Assembly: GCF_047495875.1 (NCBI RefSeq)
Contig: NC_092471.1
Span: forward strand, 19,370,501-19,434,500
DNA from: Pithys albifrons albifrons
Taxonomy: Eukaryota; Chordata; Aves; Passeriformes; Thamnophilidae
Direction of reading: 5' to 3'
DNA length: 64,000 bases
Both the position numbers and the translations under genes were made by a program. Positions 35,386-48,543 of the stretch are shown one piece after another. The notes below the pieces were generated by a model. That model searched no databases. It worked only from the letters and a program-made list of their open reading frames with translations, and had not been told where the DNA came from. The stretch's first letter is position 1; each line of letters begins with the position of its first letter.

Positions 35386-38300
35386 TGATAAATGTAGTGA
35401 GCATAAACAAATTATAATTATAATAAAATCACTAGAAAAATTCATCAACACCTGTAAGATGAGATCTTTCAGTGAATCAGTATTTTAAAAAGTGTTTATT
35501 ACCTTATTTACTCAATCTGGGTACAAACAAGGCAGAGTTCACATTCTTCCTTGGCTGTGGGTAATTTTGGAGCCAGTTGCACCAGCTGCCACAGAATCAG
35601 CTGTGACAGCTCCCACCAGGGAGCTGAGCTGTCTCCAAGACCATGGTCTGCTATTGGTAGGAAAAATGATGCCACCTCACCTCCCCCAGTAAGTCCTGCA
35701 GTGTGTCAAAGCCAAGACAAGCACTTTTTCCTACTGCAATCAAACACAATGCACCTTCAATTCATGATATACCAAAAATTCAGGTCAGAACAATGCCAAA
35801 CTCAGCCTTCTAGAAGGAAGGGGTCCTTACACAGCATCTCTCCCCTGTGCCACCAAAAAACTCCAGACAAGTGCAGGAAAGGCATCCTGCTGGACTATTA
35901 AAGATCTTGGAGCCAACAGTCAACACATTAGGTAACCTCATTACCCACTGCCAGTGCCAAAGGCAAAACAGGTGTGAGGATCCCAAAGCAAGGGGAAAGC
36001 ACAGCCTGTTAATAGAAATCTGCAATTTTAAGGGCATGAAAATATTTCCAAATGTTCAGAGAAAAGCCTCCTGGTGAAGCAGACATTTACTAATGGAAAG
36101 TAAAAGAAAAATGTGAGTTGCTGGGAAGGGGCATCATCTTTAAGACACAGTTTGGTTTTCCCCTTTTAGAGTTCAGACTATTAACACTGAGACTTAAGGG
36201 TCTGAGTTACCTTTTGTTCCCCAAAGAGAGGAACAGAATAAAACTGTCACTGTGGTTTTTGTGTCACTTTACTAAGTTTCTCATTTCAGGGAGATGGGAC
36301 ACTATGGCCTTTCTGAGAGTCCATAAATGAGGCCCTTCCACAGGAGGGCTCATGTTGCAATTGCCACATTGTCCCTTCAGCTTCCACTAATCCACCATTT
36401 CCAGTTCAGACCTGGAAGTAACTGCTGTCAGAAATAACTCCCAACCAGCAGCAAGTTCTGGTGAAGCTGCTGGAATTACACAGCTGCAGACACAAAGTGA
36501 GAATCAAACTTTTTTTCTCAAGCCACCACTCCAATCAGATCCTGGAATGTGTGTCTGGTATTTTGAAATATCAGGGCAGGAAAGGGAAGACTAACAGAGT
36601 TCCAACAGTCATGGGTTTACAACATCACTTTGATTCTCTGCTACGTTTCCTCAGACATTTAATGTCAGAATTTAGCTGAATTTAATCTTGCCCATTCCTT
36701 CAGTCCCCACACTGGAACCACACAATTCCCTTCCCTTTATTCCAAGGTACATAAACACCTTAACATGGCTTTCACCAGGGGAATGTTGGTGTGTGAAGGG
36801 AACGTTGTACCACCTGAGAGCCAAAATCTCCTAATTATGCACTAACACTGCTGATACCTTTCACATTCAAAACACAAGGAGGCAGCCACGATAACTGATT
36901 GGCAAGAACACACAGACAGAAGGTGAAGGACACACAGGAGAGCTTCGACAGCTGAGACCCAAAGCCCATCTTCCCCAGCATCCACCAGTACTCCCAGCTA
37001 TTTAGTCTCTTTCTCAAGGTACCAGATTGAAGAATATCAGAGAGAACATAAACATGGAGCAGTGTGACCCGAAGCCCTGGAGAGCGTCCAAAGAACCTTT
37101 GTATGCTGAAGAAGAGGAGGCGGATGAAGACAGGGGGTCCCAAGGACCCCAGCCCCAATTCAGCAGGGGTGGGAACTGGGAGGAGACAGAGGTGGAACTG
37201 GACATGTGGACAGTAATGATTGGATAGGTTATATTATAAAAGCTGTAGAACTTAGAGCTTGCACACGCACGTGTCGATGTATTCCTGGATGAGCAGGTTT
37301 GCTCATTAAAGGGACAGACCCACAGCAATGGGGCAAGAGGGGAAGGATTAACAGTGACCAGCAGAGGATGTCAGTGTAAGAGCTGGTATTTGTCCCCAAG
37401 CCCTCAGTGTTTTCAGCACCCTCTTCCCAGCAGGTCCCCAGCTCCCAAATCCTGCAGGAGCACACCAGGGGCTGGGCAGTCCCTTCTGAGCTCTCAGCCA
37501 ACACAGAGCAGTCCAAATCCCAGTGTGGGAGATCTGCACATCCCAGATTAATGTGGGAACCTCTAGGGCAGGGAAATACTAACCCCAACTCTCCTGTCTT
37601 ACATGTGTACATATGCCCTTCTGGAATAGGACCAGAGCTTCCAAAAAGTTCAGAGAAAATTGTTTCTCTCCTCTGGCAAAATTCCAGGTCATTTAATTTG
37701 CTTGGCTCAATCTGTTGCTTTTCCCTCTGTCAGAAATGGACTCTCACTGTGCTTCCTACAACCCAGAATAGAGAAACCTAACAAATTACTCCCAGCCTTT
37801 CCTCAGCAGTGTGGTTTAGTGGTTTGAATGGAATACTTGGACCAGTGGAGCCTGGTTCCCAACCTCAGCCATGCCTCTGCTTGTCATGGTTGGGTTTCTT
37901 GGGGTTGTTTGCTGAAATAATTTAGCAACACATTTTGCACATTCTTTCCTTGCCTGCGAAAAATGTGGCCAAAAGTCTGAAGTTTCATTACCTGCTTATA
38001 AACACTTCAACCCCTGGGTGGAAAAGGCTGTGCCAGCACCAAGTGAGCACCCCCTGGTTCCACAGGATTCCTCTGTGCCAGGGGTTCTCCCACAGCCACC
38101 AGGGAAAAGCCTTCACCTTGGAAGGAAATAATCCTGGTGCTTCAGCCTGCTGACTGCAGACCTGCTCCTGGAACTGCTTCCAGCAGGTACAGCTGCTCTT
38201 TAACAGGCAAGCAACAGAATTTCATTTACCATTTAACAAGAACAAAGTTTCCTACACTTTTTCCACCCTTCCACTATCAATCTGCTGCAGCACCAACCTA

Positions 38301-38388
38301 TGTGTCATTATTTCCACAGAGTCATGTAGGCTTTTATTAAGCAAACTTTCCAGAAGTTTCTGTTGAAGCAACACTTTGAAGACAATCT
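35386..38388. other. 3 kb spacer with a possible LTR-like promoter remnant
   Basis: Mostly unique-looking. At 37220-37320 a TTATAAAAGC box is followed about 75 bp later by CTCATTAAAGGGACA, an arrangement like TATA and polyadenylation signals of an LTR. I found no convincing ends or target duplication. The 66-codon plus frame at 37027-37227 is acidic (a run of Glu and Asp) and unidentified. Confidence 0.45.
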
Positions 38389-41386
38389 ATGTACAACACA
38401 TTGGGCTTTTTTCAGCTGCCTCTGTATTCCTCCTGGCTTTTGAGAACTCAAGAACATTCTTTCAATTAAAACTCTGGTCAACCAAAAGATGTGACAACTA
38501 TAGAGCTCCAAGAGGCACCTGACTCAAGTTCTACCTTTCTAATCATGTTAACCTGTACCTCAGTGTGTTTCAAAACAGCTCCTTCAGAAGCTGTAAAACC
38601 ACAAAATTAAGAAGTAATTAAACATACATATGTATAAACCAGCACTGAGGAAAGAAGAATAACCCATGTACAACACACTGGGATTTTTTCAGCTGTCTCT
38701 GTATTGCTCTTGGCTTTTAAGAACTCAAGAACATTATTTCAAATAAAATTCTGGTCAATCAAAACTATAGAGCTTGAAGAGTCGCCTGACTCAAGTTCTA
38801 CCTTTCTAATCATGTTAACCTGTACCTCAGTGTGCTTCAAAACAGCTCCTTCAGAAGCTGTAAAACCACAAAATGAAGAAGTAATTAAACATATATATGT
38901 ATAAACCAGCACTGAGGAAAGAAGAATAACCCATGTACAACACACTGGGGTTCTTGCAACTGCCTCCTTATTTCTCCCAGCTTTTAAGAACTCAAGAACA
39001 TTATTTCAAATAAAATTCTGGTCAACAAAAAGATGTGACAACAGTAGAGTTTCAAGAGTCATCTGATCCAAGTTCTACTTTTCCAGTGATGTTAACCTGT
39101 ACCTCAGTGTGCTTCAAAACAGCTCCTTCAGCAGCTGTAAAACCACAAAATTAAGAAGTAATTAAACATTTCTAGGTACAAACCAGCACCGAGGAAAGAA
39201 GAATAACCCATGTACAACACATTGGGGTTCTTTCAGCTGCCTCTGTATTCCTCCTGGCTTTTAGGAACTCAAGAACATTCCTTCAATTAAAACTCTGGTC
39301 AACCAAAAGATGTGACAACTATAGAGCTCCAAGAGGCACCTGACTCAAGTTCTACCTTTCTAATCATGTTAACCTGTACCTCAGTGTGTTTCAAAACAGC
39401 CCCTTCAGAAGCTGTAAAACCACAAAATTAAGAAGTAATTAAACATACATATGTATAAACCAGCACTGAGGAAAGAAGAATAACCCATGTACAACACACT
39501 GGGATTTTTTCAGCTGTCCCTGTATTCCTCCTGGCTTTTAAGAACTCAAGAACATTATTTCAAATAAAATTCTGGTCAATCAAAACTACAGAGCTTGAAG
39601 AGGCACCTGACTCAAGTTCTAAATTTCCAATGATCTTAACCTGTACCTCAGTGTGTTTCAAAACAGCCCTTTCAGAAGCTGTAAAATCACAAAATTAACA
39701 ATAATTAAACATATATATGTATAAACCAGCACTGAGGAAAGAAGAATAACCCATGTACAACACATTGGGGTTCTTTCAGCTGTCCCTGTATTTCTCCTGG
39801 CTTTTAGGAACTCAAGAACATTCCTTCAATTAAAACTCTGGTCAACCAAAAGATGTGACAACTATAGAGTTCCAAGAGTCACCTGATTCAAGTTCTACCT
39901 TTCTAATCATGTTAACCTGTACCTCAGTGTGCTTCAAAACAGCCCCTTCAGAAGCTGTAAAACCACAAAATTAAGAAGTAATTAAACAAATATATGTATA
40001 AACCAGCACTGAGGAATGAACAATAACCCATGTACAACACTTTGGGGTTCTTTCAGCTGCCTCCTTATTTCTCCCAGCTTTTAAGAACTCAAGAACATTA
40101 TTTCAAATAAAATTCTGGTCAACCTAAAGATGTGACAACAGTAGAGTTTCAAGAGTCACCTGATTCAAGTTCTGCCTTTCCAGTGATGTTACCCTGTACC
40201 TCAGTGTGCTTCAAAACAGCTCCTTCAGAAGTTGTAAAACCACAAAATTAAGAAGTAATTAAACATACATATGTATAAACCAGCACTGAGGAAAGAACAG
40301 TAACCCATGTACAACACACTGGGATTTTTTCAGCTGTCTCTGTATTTCTCTTGGCTTTTAAGAACTCAAGAACATTCCTTCAATTAAAACTCTGGTCAAT
40401 CAAAACTATAGAGCTTGAAGAGGCACCTGACTCAAGTTCTACCTTTCTAATCATGTTAACCTGTACCTCAGTGTGTTTCAAACAGCCCTTTCAGAAGCTG
40501 TAAAATCACAAAATTAACAATAATTAAACATTTCTAGGTACAAACCAGCACTGAGGAAAGAACAATAACCCATGTACAACACTTTGGGGTTTTTTCAGCT
40601 GCCTCTGTATTCCTCCTGGCTTTTAGGAACTCAAGAACATTCCTTCAATTAAAACTCTGGTCAACCAAAAGATGTGACAACTATAGAGCTCCAAGAGGCA
40701 CCTGACTCAAGTTCTACCTTTCTAATCATGTTAACCTGTACCTCAGTGTGCTTCAAAACAGCTCCTTCAGAAGTTGTAAAACCACAAAATTAAGAAGTAA
40801 TTAAACATATATATGTATAAACCAGCACTGAGGAAAGAAGAATAACCCATGTACAACATTTTGGGGTTCTTTCAGCTGCCTACTTATTTCTCCCAGCTTT
40901 TAAGAACTCAAGAACATTATTTCAAATAAAATTCTGGTCAACCTAAAGATGTGACAACAGTAGAGTTTCAAGAGTCACCTGATTCAAGTTCTACCTTTCC
41001 AGTGATGTTAACTTATACCTCAGTGTGCTTCAAAACAGCCCCTTCAGAAGCTGTAAAACCACAAAATTAAGAAGTAATTAAACATACATATGTATAAACC
41101 AGCACTGAGGAAAGAAGAATAACCCATGTACAACACACTGGGATTTTTTCAGCTGCCTCTATATTTCTCCTGGCTTTTAAGAACTCAAGAACATTATTTC
41201 AAATAAAATTCTGGTCAATCAAACTATAGAGCTTGAAGAGTCACCTGACTCATCTTCTAAATTTCCAATGATCTTAACCTGTACCTCAGTGTGTTTCAAA
41301 ACAGCCCTTTCAGAAGCTGTAAAATCACAAAATTAACAATAATTAAACATATCTAGGTATAAACCAGCTCTGAGGAAAGAAGGATG
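38389..41386. repeat. Satellite-like array, 11 monomers of 277 or about 266 bp
   Basis: The motif GTACAACAC[A/T][C/T]T starts monomers at 38391, 38668, 38935, 39212, 39489, 39755, 40032, 40309, 40574, 40851 and 41128 (41 kb monomer 10 reads GTACAACATT). Lengths are 277 or 265-267 bp. Short monomers (numbers 2, 5, 8, 11) lack a 10-bp GATGTGACAA-type segment after GGTCAATCAAAA. Long monomers fall into two types: one with CTATAGAG[C/T]TCCAAGAG, the other with CCTCCTTATTTCTCCCAGC and CAGTAGAGTTTCAAGAG. The type order is A B C A B A C B A C B. The monomers are AT-rich and have no coding frame. The satellite family is not recognised. Confidence 0.97.
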
Positions 41387-43114
41387 ATCTCCATGTGCTG
41401 AGCTTTCTGATGTGGATTCAGTGTGAACAATCTACTGCTGTTTCCCCCTTCCATGAAGGGTGCAGGGATGGATTTGGGAACTCTGGCAGGGACCATGAAG
41501 AGGAGCTCAGGCAGCAATGGCACAGGACACGACAGCCCTCATGGCTCTTGACATACACACTGGAAACCTTCCCACTAAATAAGGATCTCTAAACACAAAC
41601 TGGAATTAGAGCCCTTCAGAAGGAAATTCTACCACAAAAAAAGAGCAATGGAAAGCCCAGGCAAGCACAGGGAGTGTGAGTAAAGGCTGGCAGAGTCTCT
41701 GCCCCTCGCACACACTCTGCTCCAATGTTTCTCCTGACAGACTCTTGTGCTGAAATGAGTTCATATGACAAGGCTGATTTTTTTCCTCCACACATCACCA
41801 CACTTTTCCAGCACAAATAACCCGCAGCATAAATCATATACTTGCTGAAATGCTTGGATTGGCATGTTATCTCATGTAAGAGCAAGGTACCAAGATCTCA
41901 GTTGTAGAAATGTGGGTTGTTTTTTTTTTTGTTAGGCAAATTGCACTGGTTTTTTCTTTATGTAATGCTTCTGTAGGATATTCAAAATTTTTCCCTCCTC
42001 TGATAAAAGATACAGACTGATAACTGTTTGTAGATAGTGTTCTTCACTTGTGTATTTCAAAATGCAGATAATTATCACCCATTTAATAATGAAAATCCTG
42101 ATACAAAGATCTCTTTCTTCTCATTCCAGCAGGAGAACATGGAACAAAATTCGTGAGTCTGAACACTCAGTTCAATATGTTCTCCAAATAATTTACATCC
42201 CATTATAAAATAATTAGACTGGCTCAGACTACAAAATGACCTTAAGGAAAGTTCAGGAATTTTGGGTCCTAGGATGTGTCCCAGACTCCCACGCCTGCTC
42301 CAAACAAGTCTTAACACCAACACTGCAGTGAACACTGAAACTGAAAAATTCTGTGTGCCTTTAGTCCTATTCCCTCCTCCAATAATCTCAGCATTTATTA
42401 TGTCTGAGTCCTCATTTCAGCATCCCCTTTGCTTCCTCCCTCTCCCCACTCACATCTGTCAGGCTCTCCAGCTCCCACCCCCTCTGCTTCCCTGTGTGTC
42501 TGGGGAACAGGCAGCATGTGCATCACTTACACTGCCTCACCAGAGAGAAACTGGGAGCAGCTCCTTGGCAAGGTGGTGCCTCAGAACAGGTAACTCTGGA
42601 ATTCTGCACACTTGTGGGTTTGGAAGTGCAGCAATCCACCCATCTTTCCTTTATTCAACTCTTCTTCTCCACAAAAACTTACAGAAACTTAATTCCCTTG
42701 AGATGCCAAGGTTAAAAAGAATATATGATATCATTCTGTCTGGAGACAGGGGTGGAGGGAGGTGGGATAACAGTCCTCAGACACATCACTGGGCTGCCAC
42801 AGAAAGGATGAGTGTTCCATGAGTCGGAGGAGAAGAAAGAGGGCTGAGTTTCACCACAGGTCATTCAGCTTAGACATGTAAGCAACGAGCCAACAGCTGT
42901 AGCTTAATTAACTAAACTGCCAATTGAAGGTTGGGATGGCATCAGTGGGGCTCTGGAGAACAGGTGAGTTGGAAGTGCTGGAAGGAAACCAGGTGTAGTT
43001 TGGTGAGCAAAAGGCCTCAAGAAGCCATCCCTCCTTACATGGTAGGACTCACTCCACCACGAGAGACCAAGAGAAACAGAAAGGCAGGGTATGAAATCAG
43101 TGTCAGACACAGAA
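41387..43114. other. Spacer, no gene seen
   Basis: Unique-looking sequence with a T-run near 41920. A 186-codon plus frame (42262-42822) has no recognisable domain, and its composition resembles non-coding DNA. Confidence 0.5.
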
Positions 43115-43305
43115 GGAACACAGACAGGGACCTGCTGCAGCAGATCCAGGGGAGGTCACAGAGATGCTCCAGGGCTGGAGCTGCTCTGGAGCCAGGCTGG
43201 GAGAGCTGGGGGGGCTCACCTGGAGGAGAGAAGGGTCCAGGGAGACCTTCTTGTGGCCTTCCAGTACTCAAAGGGAGCCTATAAGAAGAATGGACTGTAG
43301 CTCTG
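43115..43305 (+). mobile_element. CR1: CR1 LINE internal fragment
   Basis: CR1-like order is seen: GCAGCAGATCCAGGGGAGG, CAGGCTGGGAGAGCTGGG, TCACCTGGAGGAGAGAAGG, CCAGGGAGACCTTCTTGTGG, CCTTCCAGTACTCAAAGGG, AGCCTATAAGAAGAATGGAC. Both ends are truncated; the 3' tail with octamers is missing. Confidence 0.85.
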
Positions 43306-45339
43306 ACACCAAATTAAAAGATGAAACCCCCAAATCTGTAGGGAAGAAAAGAATCAGTTATAAATACATTCTGAAAAATCTGCTTGCTTCATGCCTTGTA
43401 GTCTTTTTTCAGAACTACCCACCTTATTCATAGTTGTCATATCTTACTCAAAGTCATAATTATTTAGGTAGGGTGCTTTGTTACCTTACTGGTACTGCTC
43501 TTTTTTTTCTCCTCACTTGAGCCAAAAGATTAAATGAACCAGTTTCCCTTTAAGAGCTGGATGGTCCTGCCAGCTTAGCCAACATGAAGCATTTCCAAAG
43601 AAGTTTCTTGCTCATCACAGTGAGGAATGAAATATTTTAAAACCCCAAATTTCAAAATCCCAGATGGTCTTGAAGTCCTTTTAAAATAAGCTGTATGAGT
43701 TTACTGTCAAATCTGCCCAAGAAAACCTTCTAATGGAGACTGAAAACTAGAAATGCTCTCAGTTTATTAAAAAATGATTTGACACCAGCACAGACTATTT
43801 CAATTTTTTCCCTCACATTGCAGAGCTAGAAACACTTCTCAAAATATTTGCTTTCAACAAAGTGACAGCAGCCCCTCAAGAAGTGTTATGTATGAGCCAG
43901 CATTTGAGGGGGTTTTGTTGTATTTCATATTACATTGTCTGTTGAATAAAATGTTTTAAAAACATTAATGTAATATAGAATTTCAGACTCTTAATCATTT
44001 TGACAGGTTTTCTGAAACTCTTCAGAGCAACTTCTGAGGAACGACCCCTTGCAACACACAGCCCTGAAACAAGGGCAGCACTGGGGGAAGGGGAGAGGAG
44101 CCTGCAATGCCCTCTGCTCTAAAACACATGCATTCATTAGAGGAGAAAAATGCCTAGAAATTTGGCACTGAGAGGAGTGTTTAAATGAAGGCTGCCTGAG
44201 GGGATGGCCCTGCCTTGCACTCTTACCAACGGGGTGGGTATCATGTGAACGTTAACAAGAATGACGTACCAGGGCAAAAATGTCTCTGTCAGAGGCTGTC
44301 CACAGGCACAGCCTTCTGCACTGACCAACAAACTCATCCAGACAAGAGTGGCAACAAGCTGAAACCAAACTGTGCCGCATTCTGCACTTTTAGGATGTTC
44401 CTTAAGGGTGAATCCAAGCCTCATTAACAAACAGTGTCTCAGGTGAGCTCATTTGGAATGCTGATTACTTTATGCCTTAACTTGAGTTTTCAGTGCATCC
44501 TCTCACTTCTCTACATTCAAGTCTTGCATCTCAGCTATCCAAAAGGACTATTTATTCCTTGAAATGCCAGAGTCCATGTGCCAATCTATGTGCTCTCATC
44601 TGAAAATCAAATCCACAGTTGAAACACAGCAATGGACTCAACATGTACTTGGTTTTCCAAACCACAATTATTCAAAAAATACTTGGGGACCAAAACAAAG
44701 CAACCTTCGTTCACACTACAGAAAAATTCTGGATTTGCCTGAAGCCTTTGGTGTTCATGGTCCCCCAAAACACAAGTAACTAATTTTAAATATCTATAAA
44801 TGAAACACACAGCCTTGCATACAAGGATCTATTGTAGCTCAAACACCACAATGGGGGACAAACACATAGCTGTCAAATGGAACTGCTTTATAGTTTTTGT
44901 TCTATATACTTCCCCTTTTGGAGAATGGAATGGAAAGGACCTCATGGGTGGAATGAAAAGGACCTCATGGGTTGCTTTTCAAAACATTACAGTGTAAAAT
45001 GAACTCAAAGTTTAACATACATTTTTAAGTATACATTTTAGTGCTGTCAATGTCTAACTCAGATGGAGACAACTCCCTGCCAAACTACAAGTTAACCACC
45101 CCCTTTTGCCCATTGTTCTTTCAACTTCTGATAGAAACAAATACTCTGTATGAGCTGCTTCCCCCAGAACACTCAGCCCCAGTGCAGAGCTGGAGGCTGA
45201 GGAGATGCTGCCTTTGCCTGTTTTCAGAGCTGCAGCAAAGGAGCAGGAAGAGCTCAGAGAATAACCTGAGGTGGCCAAGGGAGTCAGTGCAGGAGGAGCA
45301 CAACCAGCAGCGCCTGTGGCTGCCAGGTCAGCCTTGTCC
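43306..45339. other. 2 kb spacer, no gene seen
   Basis: AT-rich sequence without recognised repeats or exons. Confidence 0.6.
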
Positions 45340-46853
45340 TTCTGCTGCCACACACACAGCCCTCACCAGCTCTGGCACACAACCATGCCCTACACACACA
45401 GCCCTCACCAGCTCTGGCACACAAACCCCATGCCCTACACACACAGCCCTCACCAGCTCTGGCACACAAACCCCCATGCCCTACACACACAGCCCTCACC
45501 AGCTCTGGCACACAACCATGCCCTACACACACAGCCCTCACCAGCTCTGGCACACAAACACCGTGCCCTACACAAACAGCCCTCACCAGCTCTGGCACAC
45601 AAACACCATGCCCTACACACACAGCCCTCACCAGCTCTGGCACACAACTATGCCCTACACACACAGCCCTCACCAGCTCTGGCACACAAACACCATGCCC
45701 TACACACACAGCCCTCACCAGCTGTGGCACACAAACCCCATGCCCTACACACACAGCCCTCACCAGCTCTGGCACACAAACCCCATGCCCTACACACACA
45801 GCCCTCACCAGCTCTGGCACACAAACCCCATGCCCTACACACACAGCCCTCACCAGCTCTGGCACACAAACCCCATGCCCTACACACACAGCCCTCACCA
45901 GCTCTGGCACAAAAACCCCATGCCCTACACACACAGCCCTCACCAGCTCTGGCACACAAACCCCATGCCCTACACACACAGCCCTCACCAGCTCTGGCAC
46001 AAAAACCCCATGCCCTACACACACAGCCCTCACCAGCTCTGGCACACAAACCCCCATGCCCTACACACACAGCCCTCACCAGCTCTGGCACACAAACCCC
46101 ATGCCCTACACACACAGCCCTCACCAGCTCTGGCACACAAACCCCATGCCCTACACACACAGCCCTCACCAGCTCTGGCACACAAACACCATGCACTTCA
46201 CACACAGCCCTCACCAGCTCTGGCACACAACTATGCCCTACACACACAGCCCTCACCAGCTCTGGCACACAAACACCGTGCACTTCACACACAGCCCTCA
46301 CCAGCTCTGGCACACAAACCCCATGCCCTACACACACAGTCCTCACCAGCTCTGGCACACAAACACCATGCCCTACACACACAGCCCTCACCAGCTCTGG
46401 CACACAAACCCCCATGCCCTACACACACAGCCCTCACCAGCTCTGGCACACAAACCCCATGCCCTACACACACAGTCCTCACCAGCTCTGGCACACAATC
46501 ATGCCCTACACACACACACACACAGCCCTCACCAGCTCTGGCACACAACCCCCATGCCCTACACACACACACACACAGCCCTCACCAGCTCTGGCACACA
46601 ACCCCCATGCCCTACACACACACACACACAGCCCTCACCAGCTCTGGCACACAAACACCATGCCCTACACACACAGCCCTCACCAGCTCTGGCACACAAC
46701 CCCCATGCCCTACACACACACACACACAGCCCTCACCAGCTCTGGCACACAAACCCCATGCCCTACACACACAGCCCTCACCAGCTCTGGCACACAAACA
46801 CCATGCCCTACACACACAGCCCTCACCAGCTCTGGCACACAAACACCATGCAC
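45340..46853. repeat. 45-bp minisatellite, 33 units
   Basis: Thirty-three units carry the core GCCCTCACCAGCTCTGGCAC followed by ACAAACCCCATGCCCTACAC or variants. Most units are 45 bp; some are 43, 46 or longer where an internal CA run has expanded (46505-46735). Because 45 is a multiple of 3, frames stay open on both strands: 673 codons (45041-47062) and 553 codons (45271-46932) on plus, 257 and 255 codons on minus. The minus frames encode a near-perfect 15-residue repeat with VPELVRAVCVGHG. No start context, splice site or known domain supports translation. Confidence 0.97.
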
Positions 46854-47916
46854 TGGTTGCTGCCAGGCAGAGAGAGACAGGTCAACACTCCCTGAACACA
46901 GCAATGTCAATCCAGGCAGCCTTGATCTGTAAACACTCTTCAATCCCAGCACAGCTCTGCCAACACCTCTCACTTCTGGCCTGTCAAACCCCGTGGGCCC
47001 CTGTGGAACAGGGACTGCCTGCTGGGCCAGGTGGGGAGGTTGCTGTGGAACTAGACAATTAATTGGAAAATTCAACACCAACTTGCACCTGCATCCAGCA
47101 GTTCACTGACACCACAGAAAGCAGAAGGAGCACGTGCAAGCCAAGGCAGGAATCGAGGGTTTGTTCATCTCCTGCACACAACAATACCTGACTGTAAACA
47201 CTCACCCTGAACTGCAGCAAGAATGACAAATGCAGCTTCACATAAAGGTTGTCTCCACAGTGGAGACTACAAGCAACTCCAGATAAGATTTGGACAATCT
47301 TGGTTTCCTGACTCAAAGGTGAAGTGCAGTGCTCCCTGCCCCACACTGGCTGGCTTTGGTCAGGGTGGTGTCATCCTTCAGGCAAACACTTCCAGAGGTT
47401 CTGCTCACTGGGCCCACTGACAGCACATTCCCACTGCCCTGGACTCATGGTGGTGACCCCAACCTGCAGGCTGAAGCTGGCTCAGTTGTGTCCATGTGAG
47501 ATTCAAAATCTCATGAAAAAATATTTTCATAACCAGGTTTTGTGTATCCAAGAGGCCTGGACAGCCCCAAACTGTCATCTCTTGTCAGATTTGTGAGCAC
47601 TTTTCTGGAATGAAACCCCAAAGCCTCTGTGGGTCACCTACTGATGGTTTGTAACATCATTATTCAATCACATCTAATACACTAGACTTCCTCCACAAAA
47701 ACTAGACTGAGTTTCACTGCATGGATTCACTGCCAGAACCCTCCAGCTGCTGTCACAGCGTGGTGGCATTTGTCAAGCAACAGCACTGTGGAGGATACAG
47801 CTCTGACAGCCAACTTGCTCTGCTCCCCAGGCAATGCCATGGGACCACGTGGGAAGACTTGAGAACCAAAACCAGATGGGAAACATCTCTAACTCTTGAA
47901 AGGGTAACACATTTAT
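46854..47916. other. Spacer, no gene seen
   Basis: Unique-looking sequence between the minisatellite and the family C LTR. Nothing is recognised. Confidence 0.6.
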
Positions 47917-47921
47917 CCCAT

Positions 47922-48538
47922 TATTATGGGTTCACCTAGGTGGGCCTAGATTTGGGCTCTGAAGTCTGGACTAGGCTGAAGCTGTCAGCTGACTTGAGCT
48001 GGGCTGAGCTAACAGCTGACCTCTTCTAGCCAGTAACTTTGTATTCCATACCACATTATGGCATCATCTCCAGGGCAGTAGGAACCAGTGTGGGAGTGGT
48101 TAAGGCAGTCACTTCTCAGCCTCCTCTTGGGAGGACACACGATGCTGTCCCAGGGGGGATGGAGAGGACCAGGCCCACCACTGGCTCACAGGGTACCTCA
48201 GGAAAGTAAAATGTGTTGTTCTGGGTCTCTCCTTTCTGCTTGAGTTTGTCTCCCTGGGGAATAAGTCTTTTCTTAAGTAATGTGTAGTTAAGACAGTAGA
48301 ATTTGTGTGTTCGTTAAGAAGTGGGGAACTTGTTGTTGCAGACCTTTGTGAGTGTCTATTTGTACTCTCTTCTAATTGTCTCTTTCTTTCTGTGAAAAAT
48401 ATATGTAGTTTTAGTATAAATGCAGTTTGAATTTTTTTCCCTTTCCCCTCTCTTTTCCTCCCTTTCCCTGGTGTTAGGAGGGAGGCTTTTCTCTCTGTGC
48501 TTGGGGGGGTTGGCAGTTGCTTATCTCAAACCAAGACA
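47922..48538 (+). mobile_element. Solo LTR, family C copy 1, perfect TSD
   Basis: A 617-bp LTR runs from TATTATGGGTTCACCTAGG to CTCAAACCAAGACA. The canonical TG start has mutated to TA (the sister copy has TGTTATGGG). Perfect duplications CCCAT lie at 47917-47921 and 48539-48543. A TATA-like AGTATAAATGCAG lies at about 48412, upstream of a pyrimidine-rich tract. It is unrelated in sequence to families A and B but has the same 5-bp duplication length, so it is probably another ERVL-like group. Confidence 0.95.
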
Positions 48539-48543
48539 CCCAT

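Noticed and set aside
38389..41386. CRISPR-like array
   Set aside because: The units are long, contiguous and AT-rich, with no unique spacers. This is a tandem satellite in a vertebrate genome.
42262..42822. 186-codon plus-strand frame as a gene
   Set aside because: No recognisable domain, repeat of a family, or splice context was seen; the composition resembles flanking non-coding sequence.
45041..47062. 673-codon open frame as a protein-coding gene
   Set aside because: Most of it is the 45-bp minisatellite, whose length keeps several frames open on both strands. The non-repeat ends show no domain, and neighbouring frames are equally open.
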